From contig CAZZMD010000011.1 of assembly GCA_964655355.1 (NCBI GenBank), forward strand, positions 31,709 to 95,708: a stretch of 64,000 bases of DNA, given 5' to 3'. Below the pieces are notes generated by a model. The model did no database searches, was not told the DNA's origin, and worked only from the letters and a program-made list of their open reading frames with translations. Position 1 is the stretch's first letter, and the number at the start of each line of letters is the position of its first letter. The position numbers and the translations under genes were made by a program. This document shows positions 27,401 to 34,466 of the stretch, piece by piece. This DNA is from CALGDE01 sp964655355. Its GTDB lineage: Bacteria; Cyanobacteriota; Cyanobacteriia; CACIAM-69d.

Positions 27401-28801
27401 AATATGAAGCAGCTGGTGACGGCGTTGGCGGCGGGGTTGGTGTCGACCATCAGTGTGTCTGGGATGGCGTATTTGGGGATGAGCTTCGCGAAGGATCAGG
27501 GGGCGAATGGGGAGACCCTGGGGGAGATTCGCCAGATTGGACTGTTGTCGGCGTTGATTGCTGGGGCCAGTAGTGGCGGTGTGGCGTGGTTCTTGGGGCG
27601 GCGGGCGTCGCGACAGTTGGATCAGTCTACGGTGGATTTGCAGGTGCAGTTTGATTCCGTGTGCCAGGGCAATTTGGGGGCGACGGCGAAGGTGTTTGGG
27701 GATGATGAGTTTGGGGATTTGGCCAATGGCTTTAACCAGATGATGCGGGTTATCTCCAGCACCATGGGTGAGGCTCAGCGGAAGGCGCAGGAGCAGGAGC
27801 AGGCGCGGGAGGATTTGCAGCGGCAGGTGATTCGGCTGCTGGACGATGTGGAAGGCGCGGCTCGAGGGGATTTGACGGTGCAGGCGGAGGTGACTGCGGA
27901 CGTTTTGGGAGCGGTTGCGGATTCGTTTAACTTGACGATTCAGAACCTGCGGGAGATTGTGCAACAGGTGAAGTCGGCGGCGCGGAAGGTGAACGAGGGG
28001 TCGTCTGAGAATGAGGCGTTTGCTCGGGCGCTGTCGTCGGATGCGTTGCGGCAGGCGGAGGAGCTGGCGGTCACCCTGAATTCGGTGCAGGTGATGACGG
28101 ATTCGATTCAGCGGGTGGCCGAGAGTGCGTCTGAGGCGGAGGAAGTGGCACGGTCCGCGTCGTCTACGGCACTGAAAGGTGGAGAGGCGGTGGAACGGAC
28201 GGTGGCCGGTATTTTGCAGATTCGAGAGACGGTGGCGGAAACGACGCGGAAGGTGAAGCGATTAGCAGAATCGTCCCAGGAGATTTCCAAGATTGTTGCT
28301 TTGATTTCGACCATTGCTTCGCGGACCAACTTGCTGGCGTTGAACGCCAGTATTGAGGCGGCTCGTGCGGGCGAGGCGGGTAAGGGTTTCGCAATTGTGG
28401 CGGATGAGGTGCGACAGCTGGCAGACCGGTCTGCGAAATCTTTGAAGGAGATTGAGAAGATCGTGATGCAGATTCAGGGAGAAACCAGCTCGGTGATGGC
28501 CGCAATGGAGGAGGGCACCCAGCAGGTGATTGAGGGGACGAAGCTGGCGGAACAGGCCAAGCGATCGCTGGACGATATTATTCAAGTGTCCAACCGGATT
28601 GACGTGCTGGTGCGATCGATTACGGCGGATACGGTGGAGCAAACGGAAACGTCCAAGTCTGTGGCGCAGGTGGTGCGGTCCGTTGAGAAGACGGCGCAGG
28701 ATACGTCCCATGAAGCGCAACGGGTGTCCGGCTCGCTGCAAAGTTTGGTGGGGGTTGCCCGTGACTTGCTGACGTCGGTGGAGCGTTTCCGGGTGGAATA
28801 A
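24410..28801 (+). CDS. hmpD: methyl-accepting chemoreceptor HmpD with TPR and acidic linker
   Basis: Chemoreceptor of 1463 residues, larger than I expect for the family. Order: N-terminal TPR-like region (about 5-85, YNQEYQRAHSAYVQGDY and RLLRGHIYCYGLQQY), an acidic low-complexity region (about 95-985) full of DPFG/DPFA and DLG repeats, two membrane helices (about 1002-1024 and 1043-1063) with only about 18 residues between them, a HAMP domain, a second HAMP-like segment, and the MCP signalling domain with hairpin tip SRTNLLALNASIEAARAGE near residue 1301. There is no periplasmic sensor and no GAF domain, unlike PixJ, so input is probably cytoplasmic or mechanical. Shine-Dalgarno GGAGA precedes the ATG at 24410; another ATG is at 24422. 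Confidence 0.93.
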   Translation: MAPSMDYNQEYQRAHSAYVQGDYSAAAEIIDRLVVAEPGDANARLLRGHIYCYGLQQYGVAQDDYQAVLTLTTDSSFLEYAQTGLQDVAQGLGQGDPAMNGSNGSGEAGDAQFADFDFEETGAKSGAAVEGSASPESGESSEGFGIASLDDLELGEDVDTGLSLGQLGAAEEMGGVGLAELSGGPELEDPLQGLTGAAEEAEDPFAAIAGTEEAAPMDLGGLEGDDPFASMDATDAMGMGTETSVASSSDVGFSDDPFGGTTEGAIADGDSAGMADGGDDPFGLGAPVEEDLGAAAIADVGDGDADPFGLGEAGADEMAAPTGDADMEGDLGDLGDLGDLGDSFAALDADGDLGADLGEVADLGEAADLGEAADNDLGDLGLISTDGEFEEDLGLGETPGATGEAEGLGEELGEMDLGEMDLGFSAADLGEALEEEAEGLAEPAAGAIALGEDIGEGDKSSWDLAIDEGNGGEIGSPETNEVLGSDAFAHPDDSDADFLQDVSFANGEPFGDLDDSISFGTTPAADANGAVPEESWADLGGEALDAEDADADPVPDALVMDSGFATESESLGMIDLDLGDMEDAMAEEIAEEMEDASQPDSQPDLDAAGFGEDWVPDSSDGDGGEGMDANPFGAVEAEDNPFGGDNPFGGDPLADLADEPVLSEDDVDAMVQAELEGQPFEGGDDLFPAEGLDVEADAVTTQDGDLADPQGGGDDDEEDSISDFLPAAVGGVSEDGDDRTEFMTELMVDEGEELTPPVVSAPRPLSSMPPLPDGEAGTGEETLFMMPQGAQADEDLGVFGELGAMGDTDGDMGGDLMGGGMDDDDDADAFDLGEVADAQAFAPLPEEESIQEEQAPVDPGFGEFAEAGDASDEEDAFSMDELATDLSSMSAITDGPAAGSDFMDDLDEFDDLGSLPDFSLTNANADFAETDDDGFSLGDGGGSFNNLAGGDDEIFNIGSSNAGQEELLTFDQAESRAAEPVVAVEGSLLAPFDNARLNMKQLVTALAAGLVSTISVSGMAYLGMSFAKDQGANGETLGEIRQIGLLSALIAGASSGGVAWFLGRRASRQLDQSTVDLQVQFDSVCQGNLGATAKVFGDDEFGDLANGFNQMMRVISSTMGEAQRKAQEQEQAREDLQRQVIRLLDDVEGAARGDLTVQAEVTADVLGAVADSFNLTIQNLREIVQQVKSAARKVNEGSSENEAFARALSSDALRQAEELAVTLNSVQVMTDSIQRVAESASEAEEVARSASSTALKGGEAVERTVAGILQIRETVAETTRKVKRLAESSQEISKIVALISTIASRTNLLALNASIEAARAGEAGKGFAIVADEVRQLADRSAKSLKEIEKIVMQIQGETSSVMAAMEEGTQQVIEGTKLAEQAKRSLDDIIQVSNRIDVLVRSITADTVEQTETSKSVAQVVRSVEKTAQDTSHEAQRVSGSLQSLVGVARDLLTSVERFRVE

Positions 28802-28928
28802 TGGGAGCCGGATTGCATCCGGGATTGGAACGGGGCACGCCTGGGTACGACTGCTCCCAATCGGGTGTTTCTGGGCAATTTTTAACCCTGAGCTACATTA
28901 GGAATTAAGTAAATCAGGACGGTTATGG

Positions 28929-28948
28929 AAATTCTCCTAAATTCTCCT
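28929..28948. repeat. 10-bp x 2 perfect tandem repeat upstream of hmpE
   Basis: AAATTCTCCT at 28929-28938 is immediately repeated at 28939-28948, 24 bp before the hmpE start codon. Confidence 0.85.
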
Positions 28949-28971
28949 AGCCGTTGAAGAGGCAATTTACC

Positions 28972-31900
28972 ATGCAAGACCAACAACAGCGCATCATGGG
29001 GTACTTCATTGAGGAGGCCCGTGACCACCTCAATACCCTAGAACAGGGGTTGTTGAGCTTGCAGTCGACCGTTAATGATCCGGAGATGATTAATGAGGTC
29101 TTCCGGGCGGCTCACTCGGTGAAGGGGGGGGCGGCCATGTTGGGGCTGGGGAGCATCCAGCAGACGGCGCACCGGTTGGAGGATCATTTTAAGGTGCTCA
29201 AGGAGCATCCTATTTCGATTGATCGCGACCTGGAATCCTTATTTTTAAAGGTGTTTGACACCTTGGTGGAGTTGTTGGACCACCTTCAAGGGTCCTTTGG
29301 GCTGACGGAGGAGATTGGCGATCGCATTTTGAAGGAGGCGGAGCCGGCGTTTAATGCGTTGAATCTGCGGCTGAGCCAGGAGATGCAGGCCCAGGGGCTG
29401 TCGGAGGAGGAGACGCCGACGGTGCTGAGTCCGTTTATGGCGGATGAGTCGCCGGAATCGCGCCTGGCGAAGGTGTTCGAGCAGGAGGTGTCTCAGTATT
29501 TGCGGCAGCTGTTGGATCAGTTCAAGCAGAGTGATGATTCTACGGGGCGCTTTAATTTAGGACAGCTTTGTCAGCAGCTTCAGGATTTGGCCCAGGGCTA
29601 TAATTTGCCGGGCTGGACCCAGCTATTGAGTGCGGCGAAGCAGGCGGTGTTGATTCCTGAGAATTCCTATCGGCAGTTGGCGCCGGTGCTGATTCGGGAT
29701 ATTAAGGCGGCTCAGGATTTGGTGATTAGTGGCCAGGGGGAGGCGATCGCCGTGGGGGCAGAGCTGCAAACCCTGGCCCAGTCGAGCTTGGTGGATGAAA
29801 CGACGGAGGTGTTGCCCTTTGAGGATGTGCAGGCGGCCCTCGGGGTGGAAGGGGAAGCGGTTGAAGAATCCCTGGAGGAGCTGTTCTCAGAGGAAGATAA
29901 TACGGCGGCGATCGCCTCGGAGACCCAGACCGGGGGCAGCTTAGACTTCGATTGGTTATCGACCTCGTCTACGGGGGTGGCGACGGGGATTGATGGCATT
30001 GAGTTGAATACGGGGAATCCCCCCAGTGCTCCGACCCAGGAGTCGACCCCCATGGGCACGATGACGAATGGCCCTGAGGTGGGGGATAGCGAGCTGAATA
30101 CCCTGGCCGATTTGTTTGAAGGGGAAGTGTCGGAGCTGGAGGATGTGTGGAAGACGGACGAGATTGATAGCTTTGACCAGTTGGATGATGCTCCCACTGG
30201 GGGAGATGGGGATGGGTTTAGTGATTTCTCAGACCTCTTTTTTGAAGGGGATGCGGAGGGGGCAACCCCGTCGGGGGCGGAGCTGGATGATGGGGGCTTT
30301 TTGAATGATGACTTCCTGGATGAGTTGGTGATCCAGCAGGGGGTCAGCGAACTGTCTGATATGGGCGATGTCATGCTCCAGGGGGATAAGGGGCAGGCGG
30401 TGGACGAGGATCGCCCGTCGGGCGCTGCGGATATGGAGGAGCTGCTGGCGGTGGAGGAAACGCCGTCGGGGTTTGATGGGACCGTTCCGGATAAGACGGA
30501 TCATGAGGATTTGGATGTCTGGTTTAGCAACGCGGGGACTGATCCGTCGGAAGGGGGGGTCGGACAGGGGATTTCTGGGGGCAGTGCGCTCTTGGGAATG
30601 GAAGACGATGATGAGCTGGGGCTTCCGGTCGACGGGGACGGGGCTGAGATGTCAGAGGCGGGGGCGTTAGAGGCGGAGGCGTCAGAGGATGCGGGGGAAT
30701 TGGGCGACCTGTTGGGGGCGCTGGATGGGGATGCCAGTCAATCTGAGGCGGGCGACGGGGATGACGGGGGGGATGATGGAATCGATGGAATGCTGTCGGA
30801 TTTGGGTCTGGACGAGGGGGATCTCGGCGGCCTGCTGATGGGCGAGGATGGGGGACTGGGGGATGATACGTCTATGGTTTCGGACGGGGAGGGGTGGTTA
30901 GAGACGTCTGCGCCGGGGGATTCGGCGGTGCAGACCACGGGGATGCCTGAAGAGTCGGGGATGGAGGACGTTTCGGCGCTGCTGGATGGCGGGGATCTGC
31001 TGGGGGCGATCGCTGGGGAGGGGGCGATGGTGACGGAGGACGTGGATGAGGACGCTGAGGGCGATGAGCTGGATCTGCTGGGGCTGGACCTGGATACGGA
31101 TTCGTTGGGATTGAATGAGGGGGCCGATTTGTCGGACCTGGAGCTGGAGGCGGCGATGGGGGTTGAGGTTGAGGCGATCGCTGAGGAGGGGACCGAGGAT
31201 GGCACCTCAGAGGGTCTGGCGGCGTTGGGCATGGGGGATTTAGAAGAGCTGGACCAGTGGCTGGTGGATGAGGATGAGTCGGGAATCCCGGTCAGTGGCA
31301 GTGAAGAAATGGAGGGTCTGGAGGGATTGGATGATTTGGATGCCCTCCTGGCTGAGGATATTGATCTAGACGGTTTGGAGGACGGAACGGAGGACGCGGC
31401 GGTGAGTCCTTCTGAGGAGTTGGCGGATATTGCGGTGCCGGAACTGAGTGATCCGAATGTGGCCCTGGATTTGAATGGGGCTAGTTTACGGCGGCAGGGC
31501 GTGTCGCCCCAGGATGATAATGCGCTGGCGGATCTGTTCGGCAGTCAGGGACCGGGGGACGAGGCGTCGATGGGAGGAATCCCCTCTGGGGAGGGGGCAA
31601 TGGAAGATTTGGCCGCCCTGGAAGGGCTAGAGGGCTTAGGGGAGCTGGCAGGATTCGATGGGGGCGGGGATTTGGGCGAGTTGGGGGATTTGGGAGATCT
31701 GTCTGAGCTGATTGGCCAGGAGACCGAATTTCCGACGGGGGAGTTGGAGGGCTCAAGGATATCGGCGGAGGGGTTGGTTGTGGATGACCTGGGAGGGGGG
31801 TCGGCGGATGCTCAGGGGGATGGGACTTTGGAGGGTCTGGAGGGTCTGGAGGGGCTAGAGGGGCTCCTGGGAGAGGGGGCTGAAACTCCGAACCCGTCGG

Positions 31901-34251
31901 GGGCTGGGGATTTGGGGGCGTTGGATGCCCTGGCGGCTGATTTGGGTTTGGGGGATGATTCCGGTAGCCTTGGCAGCAGCGGTTTTTCGGAGTTAGAGCA
32001 GTTGTTGGACTCTAGCGAGGCAGCGGAGGAGGAGAAAGAGGAGCTATTTGAGGAGCTGGAAGGGATATTGGGCACCACGGGTGCGCCCCAGGCTGGGGGG
32101 AGTGGGAATGCGGCGGCGGGTTTCGAAGATTTGGAGGCGCTGCTCGAGGGATCTGAGGGGGAAGGGGAAGAGCCTGACAAGGACGGGGAAGCCATTACCC
32201 CGGATGTTCTTCCTGCGCCCTCGGCGATGAAGGCACCGGAGCGCGCTAAAAATCCTAAAAAGTGGCGGTTTGAGGAAACCATCAAAGTGCCGGTGAAGAC
32301 CCTGGATACCCTCAATAATTTGGTGGGGGAGATGGTGGTTAACCGGAATAGTTTGGAGCAGAGTCAGGAGCGTCTCCGGCAGTCCCTGGAAAATCTGATG
32401 CTGCGGGTGCAGCAGTTGGGGGATGTGGGGCAGCGGATGCAGGATTTGTACGAGCGATCGCTGCTGGAATTGTCCCTGTTGGCGAGCCGTAATAGCAGTG
32501 TGGGGCACCATCACCCGGGGAGCTATGGGGCAGGGCGTCCGGTGGATGACACCGTTGGGACCCAAGGGGGTGGCGGCGGTGATCATCGCATGGGCTTGGG
32601 AGAGTTGGAGTTGGATCGCTTTACGCCGTTCCATACCCAGTCCCAGGAGATTATTGAGCTGATTGTGCGAGTTCGGGAATCCGCGTCGGATATTGATTTC
32701 GTGGTGGAGGAGGCGGATCAGCTGGTGCGTAATTTGCGGCAGGTGAGTACGCAAATTCAGGAGGGGCTGACGAAGTCGCGGATGGTGCCCTTTGCCCAGA
32801 CGGCGGATCGGCTTTATCGGGCGGTGCGTAATGTGTCGGATAAGTGTGGCAAGGAAGTGGATCTGGTGGTTGAGGGTAAGAACACCATGATCGATAAGTT
32901 GATTGCGGAGCAGCTTTACGATCCCATTACTCACCTGGTGAATAATGCCATTACCCACGGGATTGAAACGCCGAAGGAGCGGGAACAGTCCAAGAAGGGG
33001 CGTACGGGGCGGCTGGTGATTAAGGCCCTGTATCAGGGGAACCAGACCATTATTTCGGTGACGGATGATGGGGCGGGGATTGATGTGACCCAGGTGCGCG
33101 AGAAGGCGGTTAAAAAAGGCTTGATTACGGCGGCGACGGCGAAGAATCTGTCGGAGCAGGAGGTGTATGAGTTACTGTTCCAGCCTGGGTTTACGACGAA
33201 GGAGCAGGCGGATGATTTCGCGGGGCGCGGGGTCGGGATGGATGTGGTCCGGCGGAATATTCAGGAGCTGCGGGGCAATATTGTTACGGATTCGAGGGTT
33301 GGGAAGGGGACGTCGTTTACGTTGCGGCTGCCCCTCAACCTGAGCATTTGCAAGGCGTTGCAGTGTTTGAGTGACCATGCGGCGATCGCCTTCCCCATGG
33401 ACGGGGTGGAGGATATGTTCACCACGACCCAGGATGTGGTCCAGATGAATAGCCAGGAGGTGCGGTGTATGCCCTGGCGCGATCGCCTGTTGCCGATTAA
33501 TCCCCTGTCGGATCTGTTGCGCTATAACCGGCCCTTTGTGCGGAGTTCGGTCTATGGCGGCGGGCAGGATGAGAATGAGCTGGCGGTCGTGATTCTGCGC
33601 AGTGCCGGGGAAGTGGTGGCGATCGAGGTGGATCAGGTCCTCGGGGAGCAGGAGATTGTAATTAAGCAGCCGGAGGGGCCGATTCCTAAGCCGATGGGCA
33701 TTGCGGGGATGACGGTGCTGGGGGATGGGCAGGTGATGCCGATCGCCGATGTGTTGGAGCTGATTGATTTGGCGACCGGTCGCGTCCGTCGGGATCCCCA
33801 TGGCACTTGGAGTGATGAGGAACGGCCGCCGGTGGTGGAAGCGGCCAGCGCCAAGACCGAGCCGATGGTGTTGATTGTGGACGATTCCATTACGGTTCGA
33901 GAGCTGTTGAAGATGACTTTCTTGAAGTCGGGGTATCAGGTGGAGCAGGCTCGAGATGGTCAGGAAGCTTGGGAAAAGCTACGGTCTGGGCTGCCCTGCG
34001 ATTTGGTGTTCTGCGATATTGAGATGCCCCGTATGGATGGGTTGGAATTCCTGTCGCGGCTCCAGAAGGAGGAGAGCCTGAGCCATTTACCGGTGGCGAT
34101 GCTGACCTCTCGAGGGGCGGACAAGCACCGGCAGATGGCAACGTCCCTGGGGGCGCGGGGTTATTTCACGAAGCCCTATTTGGAGGAGGCGCTGTTGGAT
34201 GCGGCTCAGCGGATGCTCCAGGGTGAGGTGTTGGTGACCACTAATGCGTAG
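28972..34251 (+). CDS. hmpE: CheA hybrid histidine kinase/response regulator HmpE
   Basis: Kinase of the pilus-taxis complex, 1759 residues. The N-terminal HPt domain has phospho-accepting His48 in RAAHSVKGGA; a second HPt-like helical region without a clear His spans about 150-260. A long acidic Gly/Leu/Asp/Glu linker occupies about 260-1095. Then come the dimerisation segment (EETIKVPVKTLDTLNNLVGE, about 1100), the ATPase domain (N box HLVNNAITHGIE near 1320, then DDGAGI and GRGVGMDVV), a CheW-like domain (about 1450-1590) and a C-terminal receiver with Asp1682 in VFCDIEMPR. ATG 28972 is chosen over a TTG at 28954. It follows hmpD by 170 bp. Confidence 0.94.
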   Translation: MQDQQQRIMGYFIEEARDHLNTLEQGLLSLQSTVNDPEMINEVFRAAHSVKGGAAMLGLGSIQQTAHRLEDHFKVLKEHPISIDRDLESLFLKVFDTLVELLDHLQGSFGLTEEIGDRILKEAEPAFNALNLRLSQEMQAQGLSEEETPTVLSPFMADESPESRLAKVFEQEVSQYLRQLLDQFKQSDDSTGRFNLGQLCQQLQDLAQGYNLPGWTQLLSAAKQAVLIPENSYRQLAPVLIRDIKAAQDLVISGQGEAIAVGAELQTLAQSSLVDETTEVLPFEDVQAALGVEGEAVEESLEELFSEEDNTAAIASETQTGGSLDFDWLSTSSTGVATGIDGIELNTGNPPSAPTQESTPMGTMTNGPEVGDSELNTLADLFEGEVSELEDVWKTDEIDSFDQLDDAPTGGDGDGFSDFSDLFFEGDAEGATPSGAELDDGGFLNDDFLDELVIQQGVSELSDMGDVMLQGDKGQAVDEDRPSGAADMEELLAVEETPSGFDGTVPDKTDHEDLDVWFSNAGTDPSEGGVGQGISGGSALLGMEDDDELGLPVDGDGAEMSEAGALEAEASEDAGELGDLLGALDGDASQSEAGDGDDGGDDGIDGMLSDLGLDEGDLGGLLMGEDGGLGDDTSMVSDGEGWLETSAPGDSAVQTTGMPEESGMEDVSALLDGGDLLGAIAGEGAMVTEDVDEDAEGDELDLLGLDLDTDSLGLNEGADLSDLELEAAMGVEVEAIAEEGTEDGTSEGLAALGMGDLEELDQWLVDEDESGIPVSGSEEMEGLEGLDDLDALLAEDIDLDGLEDGTEDAAVSPSEELADIAVPELSDPNVALDLNGASLRRQGVSPQDDNALADLFGSQGPGDEASMGGIPSGEGAMEDLAALEGLEGLGELAGFDGGGDLGELGDLGDLSELIGQETEFPTGELEGSRISAEGLVVDDLGGGSADAQGDGTLEGLEGLEGLEGLLGEGAETPNPSGAGDLGALDALAADLGLGDDSGSLGSSGFSELEQLLDSSEAAEEEKEELFEELEGILGTTGAPQAGGSGNAAAGFEDLEALLEGSEGEGEEPDKDGEAITPDVLPAPSAMKAPERAKNPKKWRFEETIKVPVKTLDTLNNLVGEMVVNRNSLEQSQERLRQSLENLMLRVQQLGDVGQRMQDLYERSLLELSLLASRNSSVGHHHPGSYGAGRPVDDTVGTQGGGGGDHRMGLGELELDRFTPFHTQSQEIIELIVRVRESASDIDFVVEEADQLVRNLRQVSTQIQEGLTKSRMVPFAQTADRLYRAVRNVSDKCGKEVDLVVEGKNTMIDKLIAEQLYDPITHLVNNAITHGIETPKEREQSKKGRTGRLVIKALYQGNQTIISVTDDGAGIDVTQVREKAVKKGLITAATAKNLSEQEVYELLFQPGFTTKEQADDFAGRGVGMDVVRRNIQELRGNIVTDSRVGKGTSFTLRLPLNLSICKALQCLSDHAAIAFPMDGVEDMFTTTQDVVQMNSQEVRCMPWRDRLLPINPLSDLLRYNRPFVRSSVYGGGQDENELAVVILRSAGEVVAIEVDQVLGEQEIVIKQPEGPIPKPMGIAGMTVLGDGQVMPIADVLELIDLATGRVRRDPHGTWSDEERPPVVEAASAKTEPMVLIVDDSITVRELLKMTFLKSGYQVEQARDGQEAWEKLRSGLPCDLVFCDIEMPRMDGLEFLSRLQKEESLSHLPVAMLTSRGADKHRQMATSLGARGYFTKPYLEEALLDAAQRMLQGEVLVTTNA

Positions 34252-34303
34252 CCCATGTAGTGCGTAGCCCATGGCAGGTCGTGAATGAAATAGCAGGTCG
34301 TGA
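34245..34303. repeat. two short direct repeats at the hmpE stop
   Basis: TGCGTAGCCCATG occurs at 34245-34257, covering the hmpE TAG stop, and again at 34261-34273. GCAGGTCGTGA occurs at 34274-34284 and 34293-34303. Both pairs are perfect. Confidence 0.82.
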
Positions 34304-34466
34304 GACGTGTTAATCACGGCTGCGTTTGGGCACCCTGAATTTGGGGATTCTGGAAAGGTAACTAAGTTTGTTCGTTCCGTTCCTATGCTCTCCGGTGCCC
34401 GTCTAGTGCATCCTAGGGGGCGCTGATCGCGCTTTCTTATTGATTGATATTTGCGTCCTGACTGCC

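Noticed and set aside
24410..28801. DPF/NPF repeats in HmpD as endocytosis-type EH-domain motifs
   Set aside because: Those motifs work in eukaryotic trafficking; here they are part of a low-complexity acidic repeat and no comparable partner exists in bacteria.
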